A stretch of 34,091 nt of DNA from Chamaesiphon sp. GL140_3_metabinner_129_sub. Lineage in GTDB: Bacteria; Cyanobacteriota; Cyanobacteriia; Cyanobacteriales; Chamaesiphonaceae. Positions 7,141 to 16,290 of this stretch are shown piece after piece; position 1 is the stretch's first letter; each line of letters begins with the position of its first letter. The notes beneath the pieces are model-generated. The model did no database searches. It saw only the letters and a program-made list of their open reading frames with translations, and was not told the DNA's origin. The DNA lies in NCBI GenBank assembly GCA_025358725.1, contig JANYIT010000133.1, positions 1-34,091 of the forward strand, read 5' to 3'. The translations under genes were made by a program, and so were the position numbers.

Positions 7141-8184
7141 TTAGTCACTAGCAACAGGCTCCTCTTTAGGTGACTTATCGCGAGTCGAAGACTTAATTTG
7201 CTCGATCACGTTTTTATCTACAGCACTTTTAGCCGATCGAATGGCATTGGCGATCGAGAACGCATCCGAACTACCATGACTGATAATGCAAACCCCATCT
7301 ACTCCTAATAGTAAACCACCACCATGTTCGGCGGCATCGATTCTCTTCTTTAGTCGTTGGAGATTTGGTTTGAGCAGGGCTGTACCTACTTTGCCATTTA
7401 TTCCGCGTGGTAGCTCTTCCTTGAGCATCTGCACCACAATATTACCGACTGCTTCAGCAAACTTGAGCAAGATATTACCCACAAAACCATCGCAGACAAT
7501 TACATCAAAATTACCAGACAGGACATCGCGTCCTTCAGCATTGCCAACAAAATTAAGATGCTGATTCTGTTGCAAGATCTCATGCGCCTTAACGGCAACT
7601 TCATTACCCTTGGACTCTTCTTCGCCGATATTGAGCAAGCCAACTTTAGGTACTGCCACACCCAACACATATTGACTATAGACAGCACCCATCACCGCAA
7701 ACTGTTCGAGATACTTGGGGCGACAATCGACATTCGCGCCGACATCTAGAATTAATACCGATTTATCCGCGCGATTAGTCGGAAATACTGCCGCAATTGC
7801 CGGACGATCGATCCCTCGCAACCGTCCTAATCTGAGTAATGCTGCTGCCATTGCTGCGCCAGAATGTCCCGCCGAAACTACTGCATCGGCTTTACCCTCC
7901 TTGACAAGCTGCATCGCAACATTGATCGAAGCCTTGGGTTTGCGCCGCAATGCACCTAGGGGTTCTTCATGCATTTCGATCGTTCCTTCTGCTGGCACGA
8001 TCTCCAGCTTGGGAGCATTGGGATGCTGGTTCAGACAAGCCTGAATTTGCTCAGGATCGCCTACCAACAATACGTCTACGTCTGTTAATTCTGTTTGGGC
8101 TTGGATCGCACCCGCTACTATAGCGGCAGGTGCATCATCCCCACCCATTGCGTCAAGTGCGATGCGTGCGCGAGTTGAAGCCAT
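7141..8184 (-). CDS. plsX: Phosphate acyltransferase PlsX
   Basis: Converts acyl-ACP to acyl-phosphate, the donor used by PlsY in the first acylation of glycerol-3-phosphate, linking fatty acid to phospholipid synthesis at the membrane. About 347 residues with the signatures RIALDAMGGDDAP, MHEEPLGALRRKP, VSAGHSGAAMAAALL, LDVGANVDCRP, LNIGEEESKGNE and CDGFVGNILLK. The C-terminal tail of about 25 residues is charged. The ATG at 8184 is preferred to a GTG three codons upstream. It leads the minus-strand lipid cluster with fabH and fabD downstream. Confidence 0.97.
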   Translation of the reverse strand: MASTRARIALDAMGGDDAPAAIVAGAIQAQTELTDVDVLLVGDPEQIQACLNQHPNAPKLEIVPAEGTIEMHEEPLGALRRKPKASINVAMQLVKEGKADAVVSAGHSGAAMAAALLRLGRLRGIDRPAIAAVFPTNRADKSVLILDVGANVDCRPKYLEQFAVMGAVYSQYVLGVAVPKVGLLNIGEEESKGNEVAVKAHEILQQNQHLNFVGNAEGRDVLSGNFDVIVCDGFVGNILLKFAEAVGNIVVQMLKEELPRGINGKVGTALLKPNLQRLKKRIDAAEHGGGLLLGVDGVCIISHGSSDAFSIANAIRSAKSAVDKNVIEQIKSSTRDKSPKEEPVASD

Positions 8185-8307
8185 TGATGCCACTGATAGA
8201 AACCATCAAAATTTTACCAGAATATGGCGAGTCGGATCTCGATCGCACCAGATTCGGATCTCGCTGGCGTACTTTGGCTTTGTGTCACAACGGGCGATCG
8301 AGCTAGG

Positions 8308-10986
8308 CTAACTAGTTTTAGATTTAGTAGTAGTTTTTTTAGCCGTAGTGGTTTTCTTCGCTGCGGTAGTTTTCGCTTTAGTAGTAGTGGCTGTTGCTTT
8401 AGTCGCGGTGGTTTTCTTCGTAGTTGTAGTCTTCTGCTTGGTAGTAGTTTTCTTCGCGGCTCCACCCTTAGCCACTAACAAACTGAGCGCGGTTTCAAGG
8501 CTAATTCCTTCGACTGTCTCGCCTTCAGGGATTCCAGCATTGATTTTGCCATGCTTGATGTATTTACCATAAGGGCCAGCATAGATCGCTACCGGCTCAT
8601 TATCATCGGGATGATTGCCGATCGTGCGTAAGGGTTCTTTCTTACCGCCACGGGTAGCTTTGGGTTCGGCGAGGATCGCCACAGCACGCTCTAATGTGAC
8701 GGTGAGGACATCATCGGGGGCTTTGATCGATCGATACTCTTTGCCTTCTTTACCGCGATCGTACAGGATATACGGGCCAAATCTACCGAGGTTGGTTTGG
8801 AGTTTGCCACCTGTTTCGGGGTGAACACCTAGACTACGGGGGAGTTTGAGGAGTTCTACGGCGATTTCGAGGGTGACATCTTCGAGTTTCATCCCTTTGG
8901 GCAAGGAAGATTGCTTGGGTTTTTTCTTGCTATCTTCTACTTTGTCACCAAGTTGGACATATGGCCCAAAGGGACCTAGTTTGGGATAGATTGGTTCGCC
9001 AGTTTCGGGGTGATTGCCGAGAGTATCGGGGGTGCTGCTCTTTTGTTTGAGCAACATTTCGATCGTTTCTGGGGCTAAGTCGGCGGGGGTGAGATCTTTG
9101 GGAATGGAGGCGTTACCAGCTTCGGTTTCGATGAATGCGCCAAATTTACCGATGCGGATTTTTACATCGAGATTATCTAGATCGATCGTCCGTGCTAATG
9201 TGGCATCAATATCTGTAAAACCGAGTTTGACTTGATTTTCTAACCCCTTTTCACCTAAGTAGAATTTCTCTAAATAGGGCAGCCATTGAGTCGTTCCCGT
9301 CGAGATATCATCGAGTGTTTGTTCCATCCGGGCGGTGAAACTCGGATCGACGAGATCTTGGAAGTGCTTTTCGAGTAGGGCTGTGACGGCAAAAGCCGTA
9401 AAACTGGGCACTAGGGCGTTGCTCTGGAGTTGGGCGTAGCCGCGATCGATAATCGTCCCAATAATACTCGCATAAGTACTCGGACGACCGATCCCTTCAC
9501 TTTCGAGCATCTTGACTAGAGATGCTTCGGTATAACGGGCGGGGGGCTGGGTTTCGTGGTCGATCGCGTTGAGCTTTTGGCAATGAGGTTGATCGCCCTT
9601 GACTAATGCGGGGAGAATGATTTCTTGGTCTTCGATCGCTGCATTAGGATCGTCTGAGCCTTCGACATACGCCCTCAGGTAGCCTGGGAAATCAATCCGC
9701 TTACCGGAAGACCTAAATCCAGCATTCTCTACCTGTAAATCGACGCTGAGTTGGGTTTGACGAGCATCAGCCATCTGACTGGCGACTGTCCGTTTCCATA
9801 CTAGATCGTAAAGTTGTAACTCTTTTGCGGCTAATCCGGTTTCTTTGGGCGTGCGGAAGCTGCTCCCAGCAGGGCGAATTGCTTCGTGGGCTTCTTGAGC
9901 ACCTTTAGCTTTAGTAGTATATTGACGCGGTTTGGGGCTGAGATATTCTTGCCCATATTTTTCTAGTACGCACGATCGAGCTGCTTCGATCGCTTGTTCG
10001 GAGAGATGCACTGAATCCGTCCGCATGTAGGTGATATAGCCTTGCTCGTACAAGCTTTGAGCGACGCGCATGGTTTCCCGTGCCGAGAGGCGCAGTTTGC
10101 GGTTAGCTTCTTGTTGGAGAGTGGAAGTGGTAAATGGTGGGGCGGGTTTGCGCGTAACGGGTTTTTCTTCCAATCCTGTCACTGTCCAGGTTTTACCCTG
10201 GAGATTTTCGACTAAAGCTTGGGCTTCTACCCCATTGAGAACTTTAACTTTTTTACCCGCTAACAGATTTCCAGTATTCGGATCGAAATCTGCACCCGTG
10301 GCAATTTTTGCCCCATCGACTGTTACCAGTCTTGAATCAAATTCGGTCTTATTGTGCGCCAATAATGCCTTCAGATCCCAATATTGAGCCGACTTAAACG
10401 CCCGCCGTTGGCGTTCTTTCATGACCAATAATCTGACAGCTACCGACTGTACCCGCCCAGCCGACAAGCCCCCCGCAATTTTGCGCCAGAGTAAGGGTGA
10501 GAGCGTATAACCTACCAATCGATCGAGAATTCGCCGCGTTTCCTGAGCGTGAACGATTTGTTCGTCAATCTCACGGCAATTTTTCAATGCCTTCTGAATT
10601 GCTTCCTTGGTAATCTCGTGGAATACCATCCGTTTCGTTGGTACCTTGGGATTGAGGAGCTGCAAGAGGTGCCAACTGATACTTTCACCCTCGCGATCTT
10701 CGTCCGTCGCTAGAATCAACTCCTGGCAACCTTTGAGCGCGGCTTTCAATTCCTGAACGATCTTCTTCTTATCTTTGGGGATAATATACAGCGGCGCGAA
10801 TCCAGCTTCGACATTGATGCCCAGGTTTGCCCACTTTTCCGCTTTATATTCAGCGGGAATTTCTTCTGCTGAAGGTGGCAAATCGCGGACGTGTCCCATC
10901 GAAGCTTTGACGATATAACTAGATGGCAAAAACTTACTAATGGTACGGGCTTTAGTGGGGGATTCGACGATGACGAGAGTTGACAT
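8308..10986 (-). CDS. topA: DNA topoisomerase I (type IA) with Lys/Thr-rich C-terminal tail
   Basis: Relaxes negative supercoils by single-strand passage. Length 892 residues. The Toprim domain starts [10 protein letters not shown] and carries the acidic metal site TDEDREGE (about 93-100). The catalytic tyrosine is in [11 protein letters not shown] (near residue 320). Instead of zinc fingers, the C-terminal third has four topo_C repeats of the form [20 protein letters not shown], as is usual in cyanobacteria. The last 50 or so residues are almost only Lys, Thr and Ala (for example [18 protein letters not shown]), a basic low-complexity tail that probably adds non-specific DNA contact. Codons in the tail are repetitive, so its length may vary between strains. 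A 12-bp palindrome lies 63 bases upstream of the start. Confidence 0.97.
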   Translation of the reverse strand: MSTLVIVESPTKARTISKFLPSSYIVKASMGHVRDLPPSAEEIPAEYKAEKWANLGINVEAGFAPLYIIPKDKKKIVQELKAALKGCQELILATDEDREGESISWHLLQLLNPKVPTKRMVFHEITKEAIQKALKNCREIDEQIVHAQETRRILDRLVGYTLSPLLWRKIAGGLSAGRVQSVAVRLLVMKERQRRAFKSAQYWDLKALLAHNKTEFDSRLVTVDGAKIATGADFDPNTGNLLAGKKVKVLNGVEAQALVENLQGKTWTVTGLEEKPVTRKPAPPFTTSTLQQEANRKLRLSARETMRVAQSLYEQGYITYMRTDSVHLSEQAIEAARSCVLEKYGQEYLSPKPRQYTTKAKGAQEAHEAIRPAGSSFRTPKETGLAAKELQLYDLVWKRTVASQMADARQTQLSVDLQVENAGFRSSGKRIDFPGYLRAYVEGSDDPNAAIEDQEIILPALVKGDQPHCQKLNAIDHETQPPARYTEASLVKMLESEGIGRPSTYASIIGTIIDRGYAQLQSNALVPSFTAFAVTALLEKHFQDLVDPSFTARMEQTLDDISTGTTQWLPYLEKFYLGEKGLENQVKLGFTDIDATLARTIDLDNLDVKIRIGKFGAFIETEAGNASIPKDLTPADLAPETIEMLLKQKSSTPDTLGNHPETGEPIYPKLGPFGPYVQLGDKVEDSKKKPKQSSLPKGMKLEDVTLEIAVELLKLPRSLGVHPETGGKLQTNLGRFGPYILYDRGKEGKEYRSIKAPDDVLTVTLERAVAILAEPKATRGGKKEPLRTIGNHPDDNEPVAIYAGPYGKYIKHGKINAGIPEGETVEGISLETALSLLVAKGGAAKKTTTKQKTTTTKKTTATKATATTTKAKTTAAKKTTTAKKTTTKSKTS

Positions 10987-11348
10987 AGTGGCGTTTTGAG
11001 GTCGTCGGGAGGGATTGGGAAAATCGGGGTGGGGTGAGTTCTATTCTATAGTAGCTACTACTCAGCCAACTTCAGGTATATTTGTCATTTTGTCAAGGAG
11101 TCGATCTTGTGTGAAGCACAATTGGGGATGTATTTAGTCTAGATTTAATAGCCCTATCGATTACAACGCATCTGTTTACTACGATTACATTCAAATCCAG
11201 TAGCGCGATCGGGACCTTGATAAAACTCTACATGCTGAGCAGCGAATACTTAATTTGGGTACATTTTTATTATTACTGTCACAATCTTGCTGAGGGTACC
11301 CATCAAGGGCACTCTTGCACAATCATCTGTGTAGATACCCTGATCAAA
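10987..11348. other. Intergenic region between topA and the sucrose-phosphatase gene
   Basis: About 360 bases without a convincing gene. It should hold the topA promoter on the minus strand. TAGTAGCTACTA at 11049-11060 is a perfect 12-bp palindrome 63 bases upstream of topA and could be an operator. The part next to the phosphatase stop holds a decayed copy of the repeat found at 6974-7083. Confidence 0.5.
11291..11341. repeat. Degenerate copy of the 6974-7083 palindromic repeat
   Basis: The segment begins TGAGGGTACCCATCAAGGGC, which matches the left arm of the element at 6974 with one change (CATC for CATA). It continues ACTCTTGCAC in place of ACCCCTACAG and ends near GTGTAGATACCCTG. The outer right arm and the third hairpin are missing. 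It sits directly after the phosphatase stop on the minus strand. Confidence 0.55.
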
Positions 11349-12110
11349 CTACTCTGCAAATCGAAAATATTTTAGTCCCTCTAGAATACCTGCGGCGTAA
11401 TCGGCAACAGCCAGGTAATGATAGTTAACAGGATGAAGTTCGTGCCATAACCGTAACTCAGATTGGGCATTTCCAACAATGATGCCGCGTTCGATTCCAT
11501 ATTTAAAGAGGGAAATATCATTACCAGAATCCCCACACACCACTGTCTGAATCGAATCGATCTGCCATCGATTTCGCAAAAATTGGACTGCGGTACCTTT
11601 ATCCCCACCGCGTGGGAGAATGTCTAAATCCTTATTTCCACTATAAATAATTTCAACATCCAATCCTTGCTGAGATAACAATTCCTGTAACTGCGGCACG
11701 ACGGCGGCAACCACACTCGGAGAGAGATAATAGCTAACTTTAAAAGGACGTTGTTCGGATTGAGGTTGAGATTCTAAATCAGCGAATCTGCTAGCGATAG
11801 TCACAACTTTTTCACGGTGCCAATTGATGCTTAATTTATTTACCCACTCTGGATCTAGAGTCTCAGCCGCGCCTAGATAAATTTCGGTACCCACCGCCGC
11901 AATTAGTGCGTCGGGAGCGAGTAGCCGTTGAGTTGTGACCAAATCTTGATAAGACTCTTTCGATCGACCTGTAGCGTAAACTATTTTAGTGCCCCAAGTC
12001 TGACGATATCGATCGAGCACCTGATTGAGTCGATCGAGTGCTTCATCATTGCCAACTAGAGTATGGTCGAGGTCTGTAATCAATAATGATAGATGTGTTA
12101 AAAGACCCAT
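11349..12110 (-). CDS. spp: Sucrose-6-phosphate phosphatase (HAD superfamily)
   Basis: Removes phosphate from sucrose-6-phosphate, the last step of sucrose synthesis, a compatible-solute pathway in cyanobacteria. About 253 residues. HAD motif I is LLITDLDHTLVG with two aspartates, motif II is the YATGRS segment, a lysine is present in GGDKGTAVQFL, and motif III is VVCGDSGNDISLF. The cap region between motifs is of the sucrose-phosphatase type. The ATG at 12110 is preferred; a TTG at 12122 adds four residues. Sucrose-phosphate synthase is not in the window. A related glucosylglycerol- or mannosylglycerate-phosphate phosphatase is a less likely alternative. Confidence 0.88.
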   Translation of the reverse strand: MGLLTHLSLLITDLDHTLVGNDEALDRLNQVLDRYRQTWGTKIVYATGRSKESYQDLVTTQRLLAPDALIAAVGTEIYLGAAETLDPEWVNKLSINWHREKVVTIASRFADLESQPQSEQRPFKVSYYLSPSVVAAVVPQLQELLSQQGLDVEIIYSGNKDLDILPRGGDKGTAVQFLRNRWQIDSIQTVVCGDSGNDISLFKYGIERGIIVGNAQSELRLWHELHPVNYHYLAVADYAAGILEGLKYFRFAE

Positions 12111-12273
12111 GCTAACTGACAATTCTGAATTTTGTAATAATTAATTGTGTCCACAGATGATGTCCCTGAAGAGACTCAGTTCTTAGCGACATTTTCCAGG
12201 CTAACATTTTTGTTGTAGAGTCAACATCTAAGTCTAGATAACTTATCAAAATCTATCAATAGCTGTCTATCAC

Positions 12274-12289
12274 AGATTGTAAACAATCT
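12274..12289. promoter_or_regulatory. 16-bp palindrome upstream of the 2-Cys peroxiredoxin gene
   Basis: AGATTGT-AA-ACAATCT is a perfect inverted repeat with 7-bp arms, centred about 52 bases upstream of the peroxiredoxin ATG. The size, symmetry and position fit an operator for a dimeric regulator. It does not match the PerR consensus as I know it, so the regulator is unknown. Confidence 0.45.
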
Positions 12290-12333
12290 TCAATTTTTAT
12301 TTTAACCATCTAAAATATCTCCAAATTAACTGT

Positions 12334-12909
12334 ATGAACAATTACCCTGAAGGCTGCCTGAGAGTCGGCCAAATTGCCCCAGATTTTACGGCGACTGCGG
12401 TTGTCGATCGCCAGTTTCAGAAGATTCAATTGTCTAGATGCCGCAAATATGTGGTGCTATTTTTCTATCCGCTAGATTTTACCTTTGTTTGCCCTACTGA
12501 AATTATTGCTTTTAGCGATCGCTATGCAGAATTTGCAGCTCTCAATACTGAAATCTTGGCAATATCTGTTGATAGTGAATTTGCTCACTTAGCCTGGATT
12601 GAAACCGATCGCAAAATGGGTGGTTTAGGTGATATTAATTATCCCTTAATTTCCGATCTCAAAAAAGAGATTAGTATGGCTTATAATGTTTTAGATCCAG
12701 ATTTAGGTGCTGCACTACGCGGTTTGTTTATCATCGATCGATCTGGTATCATTCAATACGCTACTATCAATAATCTATCATTTGGTCGCAGTGTCGATGA
12801 AACCCTGCGCGTGCTGCAAGCAATTCAACACGTTCAAGCCCATCCTGATCAAGTTTGTCCGGTAGATTGGCAACCAGGGGGGAAAACAATTAAGCCAGTT
12901 GGTAGTTGA
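12334..12909 (+). CDS. Typical 2-Cys peroxiredoxin (AhpC/Prx1 type)
   Basis: Reduces hydrogen peroxide and alkyl hydroperoxides with thioredoxin as electron donor. Length 191 residues. The peroxidatic cysteine is Cys53 in [13 protein letters not shown], and the resolving cysteine is Cys175 in [10 protein letters not shown]. Both are present, so it is a typical 2-Cys enzyme. [14 protein letters not shown] and [14 protein letters not shown] are also family motifs. A GGLGD segment lies in the usual floppy-peroxiredoxin position, but the YF motif after the resolving cysteine is not evident. The gene stands alone behind a possible operator and is followed by a second thioredoxin-fold gene on the same strand. 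Confidence 0.93.
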   Translation: MNNYPEGCLRVGQIAPDFTATAVVDRQFQKIQLSRCRKYVVLFFYPLDFTFVCPTEIIAFSDRYAEFAALNTEILAISVDSEFAHLAWIETDRKMGGLGDINYPLISDLKKEISMAYNVLDPDLGAALRGLFIIDRSGIIQYATINNLSFGRSVDETLRVLQAIQHVQAHPDQVCPVDWQPGGKTIKPVGS

Positions 12910-12939
12910 AAGTTGAAAGTAAATAGGTAGGATTCGTAG

Positions 12940-12997
12940 GGGCGGGTTTATACTAGAAAATTTCGCTATCACTAAAAATGTTTGTACAAACCCGCCC
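12940..12997. repeat. Inverted repeat with GGGCGGGTTT arms
   Basis: GGGCGGGTTTATAC (12940-12953) pairs with GTACAAACCCGCCC (12984-12997) with one mismatch. It lies between the two peroxiredoxin-type genes, about 30 bases after the first stop. This GGGCGGGTTT hairpin is a familiar scattered repeat in cyanobacterial genomes. It could end the first transcript. A looser relative may lie at 30568-30638. Confidence 0.6.
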
Positions 12998-13137
12998 AAC
13001 CCAACTAGAGAGGCTGGTATGTTACGCTTCTCGTTGGCGTAACCCCTGTGACAGCAGAACAATAGTACACCTTACAATTTAGTAAATTATTTTGCAGCAT
13101 CTCCCTGTCAACAAAATCTCTGATACAGGAAATAATT

Positions 13138-13683
13138 ATGGCTTACGCTAATACTAATAAGTTTAAAGGGTTAATAAATCGGCGGTTCTTTCAGAACTTG
13201 TTGCCGATTCCGGCGGAGAATGAATTAGAGTTGGGATCGATCGCGCCAGAAATTCAGATTCATGATATTCGCAATGATAGACAGATTAAACTATCCGACT
13301 ATCGCGGCATTCAACCTGTAATTTTGGATTTTACCCGCATTTTTACCGAACAGCAATATTGCCCATTTTGCTATCCACATATTCAGGAAATAAACGAACG
13401 CTATGCAGAATTTGTCGATCGAGGAGTAGAGGTACTCATGATTAGTAGTACTGACGCACAACAGAGTAAAAACGTAGTGCGTGACTTGGATTTAAAAATG
13501 CCCTTATTGAGCGATCCTAGTTGTGCAAGGTTTCGTCGCTACCATGTTGGACAAGCTCTAGGGGCACCTCTTCCAGCTCAGTTCATTGTGGATAAAGATG
13601 GAAGAATTATCTTCAAACATTTGTTTTCTTTCTTCCATCACAATGCTGAGATTGATACATTACTATCATCAACTATCAGCTAA
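13138..13683 (+). CDS. Peroxiredoxin-like AhpC/TSA-family protein with CPFC motif
   Basis: A 181-residue thioredoxin-fold protein. Two cysteines lie in QYCPFCYPHIQEINERY (Cys75 and Cys78), a CxxC arrangement typical of a cyanobacterial peroxiredoxin-like group and different from the TxxC site of true peroxiredoxins. VLMISSTDAQQSKNVV, PLLSDPSCARFRRYHVGQ and QFIVDKDGRIIFKH are AhpC/TSA-like. It probably acts as a thiol oxidoreductase in redox defence; the substrate is unknown. AGGAAATAATTATG gives a good ribosome binding site eight bases before the start. The 228-base gap from the preceding peroxiredoxin holds an inverted repeat, so the two genes may be transcribed separately. Confidence 0.85.
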   Translation: MAYANTNKFKGLINRRFFQNLLPIPAENELELGSIAPEIQIHDIRNDRQIKLSDYRGIQPVILDFTRIFTEQQYCPFCYPHIQEINERYAEFVDRGVEVLMISSTDAQQSKNVVRDLDLKMPLLSDPSCARFRRYHVGQALGAPLPAQFIVDKDGRIIFKHLFSFFHHNAEIDTLLSSTIS

Positions 13684-13688
13684 TTTAG

Positions 13689-16067
13689 TTAAACTTCGAC
13701 CCCTTGTTGTTCAGGATTCAGAGCCTTTGGCTTGGCAGGATCTTCGTATAATTCATGAGAGGATTGATAATATTGGTAAAAATTATTATATCCAGAATGA
13801 TGATTTTCAACTCGGTTGATTGCCAAACCTAATACTGGAGTTTTAAGTAAGGAAATAATATCAATACCTCGATCGATGATCTGTTTCTGAGCAACATTCA
13901 GACTAACAATATATATTAATCCGTCAACCAAACTTGATAGCAGACGTGTGTCGCTTACCCCAACGATTGGTGGCGTATCAAAAATCACATAATCATATTC
14001 TTCCCGCCATTCATTCATCAGTTTCAGCAATCGGGGTGAATTGAATAAAACGATCGAACTAACTGTTTGTTTTCCAGAAAACAGTACATGTAATTTAGAT
14101 TCGGGACTTATTTTAATCAAATCTTTCCATTCATAACTGCCTACGATAGCATCGCTTAATCCATTTGCATCATCACAATCTTCTCGTTTAAACAATGGTG
14201 AATTAGCGCAGAGTTTAGCAATACTAGATTTGTGTAAATCGGCATCAACTAATAAAACACGATAACCTAATTCAGCTAGTGTATTGCTAGTATGAAAGGT
14301 AATAGTTGATTTTCCTTCCTTCGGTAATGATGAAGTCATCGCGATGATTTTACCAGCTCGCTTATCCTCTCGATTCTCCAAGGGAGAGGCTGCCCCAACG
14401 GCTGTTAGCCCAATACCCAAAGCGAGAGTTCTGATTGACTCAATAAAGCTCCAGTAAGAATAATCTTTGCTCTTACCTTTAGCTGTTTGGAGAAAAGTGC
14501 CACCGCGCATCGACGAAGATTGATCTAAGTCTTCCACCTTGGGAATTAGCGACAAAATCGGCATTCCGGTCATAGCTTTAACACTATCTGGATTGTCAAC
14601 TCGATTATCAAGTTTATTCAAGCCAACTGACACCAAGACACCAGCTAACAAACTACCAATCGCACCCAATGCCATTTGGCGGGGGACATCAGGTGAAACT
14701 GGAAAATTGGGAAATTCTGGTGGATCTAATAATTTCCACGGTACAACCTGTTCGGCGTTAACAATTTTCAACTCTTGGACTTTTTGCAGGAATGCTGTCA
14801 ATTCCTGGGAAGCAATTTGATATTCCCGCTGCAACTCGGTATATTGCTTTTGGAGTCCTGGCAATTGGGCAATTTGAGTTTGAACTTGTGCGTATACAGC
14901 CTCTAAACTTTGAGATTGAGCTGTTTGTGCGACTAAGCTAGTTTCAATTTCGGCTTGTCGATTAGCCAAATTTTGAGCCAGATTGTTGCCAAAATTAGCA
15001 ATTCCACCTTGAGTCAGTTCACTATCTGCTACTTGTCGTTTGAGTACCTGCTGCGCTCGCTCTCTCAGCAGTACTAATACTGCATCACGTTTTTCCTTTA
15101 AGCTGACAATCAGGGGATTTTCTGGGCTAAAGCGGACGCTTTCCTGATTGTATTTTAATTCCAGCTCTTTCAGTTGTTTGAATAATTCTTGGTAGCCACT
15201 ATCCTGCGTCAACATTGTCGTGCTCAAATTACCATTTGATGATAATCCGACTGCACTAAGTTGTTTCTTTAATTCCGCATACTGTTGTTGGGTTTGATAA
15301 TAAGTAGATCGCGCCTCGTTGATCTTGGCAACAATACTTTGACGATAACCATCTAAGGCAGTAGCCGAAGTTGCTGGATCTACAAATCGATATTTAATCC
15401 GAAACTGTTCAATCTGTGCGGCTGAAGTTGCTAATCGTTTGCGCGAAGGGGGCAATTGTGACTCGATAAATTCGATCGAATTATTCGTGCGAGCTTTTTT
15501 GGTCTTGATACTGTAATCGACGTAAACTTTACTTAAGGCATTTAGCACTGCCATAATTTCGCTAGGCGAAACAGCAGTGTAGCTGACAGTTAAAATATTG
15601 CTGTCAGGCCGCGATTGAATTGCTAATCCTCGCAAAACCTGGATCACGGATGGGCGCAATTTGGGATCGGGAATCGTCGCAATTGCTTGCTCCAGCATGC
15701 TTTTACTTTTTAATGATTGCGTAATCGTGTCAATCGCAATCAGTCGATCTTCAGATTGTTCACCACTCCCGTCACCACCATGAGTTAACTTATCGGCAAC
15801 ACTAGTACCACTTTTTAGCTCGATCGCGATTTGCACGGAAGATCTGTAGATCCGGGTTTGCTTCCAAGTTAAATAGCCAACTACCCCCATCAGCAGTGCC
15901 GTGGTGAAGACAGAAGCATACCAGTATTTGCGTAAGCCACTTAGAATTGCGTTTAAACTAATTCCCTCTTCTTGCCGTGCTTCTGAGAAGCCACTTGGCC
16001 GAGTTTTCACTGACTCTGGGGACTGCATTAGTCTAGGATTAGTAAACTCAGGAAAGCTCTCTTTCAT
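13689..16067 (-). CDS. Wzc-type polysaccharide co-polymerase / bacterial tyrosine kinase
   Basis: A 792-residue inner-membrane protein controlling polymerisation and export of exopolysaccharide. After a cytoplasmic tail, TM1 lies at about 51-68 and a Wzz domain follows. A long coiled-coil periplasmic region (about 200-440) comes next, then a proline-rich segment and TM2 (about 464-483). The C-terminal BY-kinase domain has Walker A SSLPKEGKST (579-588), Walker A' VLLVDAD (604-610) and Walker B YVIFDTPP (693-700). The tail carries a tyrosine cluster (Y760, 764, 766, 767, 774) expected to be autophosphorylated. It stands with UDP-sugar genes on the same strand. Wza-like and flippase partners are not in the window. 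Confidence 0.94.
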   Translation of the reverse strand: MKESFPEFTNPRLMQSPESVKTRPSGFSEARQEEGISLNAILSGLRKYWYASVFTTALLMGVVGYLTWKQTRIYRSSVQIAIELKSGTSVADKLTHGGDGSGEQSEDRLIAIDTITQSLKSKSMLEQAIATIPDPKLRPSVIQVLRGLAIQSRPDSNILTVSYTAVSPSEIMAVLNALSKVYVDYSIKTKKARTNNSIEFIESQLPPSRKRLATSAAQIEQFRIKYRFVDPATSATALDGYRQSIVAKINEARSTYYQTQQQYAELKKQLSAVGLSSNGNLSTTMLTQDSGYQELFKQLKELELKYNQESVRFSPENPLIVSLKEKRDAVLVLLRERAQQVLKRQVADSELTQGGIANFGNNLAQNLANRQAEIETSLVAQTAQSQSLEAVYAQVQTQIAQLPGLQKQYTELQREYQIASQELTAFLQKVQELKIVNAEQVVPWKLLDPPEFPNFPVSPDVPRQMALGAIGSLLAGVLVSVGLNKLDNRVDNPDSVKAMTGMPILSLIPKVEDLDQSSSMRGGTFLQTAKGKSKDYSYWSFIESIRTLALGIGLTAVGAASPLENREDKRAGKIIAMTSSLPKEGKSTITFHTSNTLAELGYRVLLVDADLHKSSIAKLCANSPLFKREDCDDANGLSDAIVGSYEWKDLIKISPESKLHVLFSGKQTVSSIVLFNSPRLLKLMNEWREEYDYVIFDTPPIVGVSDTRLLSSLVDGLIYIVSLNVAQKQIIDRGIDIISLLKTPVLGLAINRVENHHSGYNNFYQYYQSSHELYEDPAKPKALNPEQQGVEV

Positions 16068-16248
16068 GTTGGAGGACTATTTATAGAACAAGTGGGCAAT
16101 GAACCGCCAAATGGCTGAAGTAATGCAGATCGAATGGTCGTATTATCTACAAGGTGTCACGGTTGACTAAATTAAAAATCTATTTGTGGCACTATCCAGA
16201 AGTATGCAGGATTTATAAGCTGTCAGTAATCAAACATCATTTAAGATA

Positions 16249-16276
16249 CCCAGTACGTGAAAACTTTTGTACTGGG
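16249..16276 (-). terminator. Hairpin after the UDP-glucose dehydrogenase gene
   Basis: CCCAGTAC and GTACTGGG form a perfect 8-bp stem around a 12-base loop, starting 15 bases after the ugd stop on the minus strand. The bases that follow on that strand are T-rich but not a clean T run. Confidence 0.5.
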
Positions 16277-16290
16277 CAATCTACAACTAA

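Noticed and set aside
8214-8572. Reading frames opposite or out of frame with the topA tail, with Arg/Lys-rich or Phe/Val/Ser-rich products
   Set aside because: They are shadows of the repetitive Lys/Thr codons of topA and have no independent gene signals.
12274-12289. PerR box before the peroxiredoxin gene
   Set aside because: The dyad is real, but the arms do not follow the TTATAAT-type PerR consensus, so only an unnamed operator is proposed.
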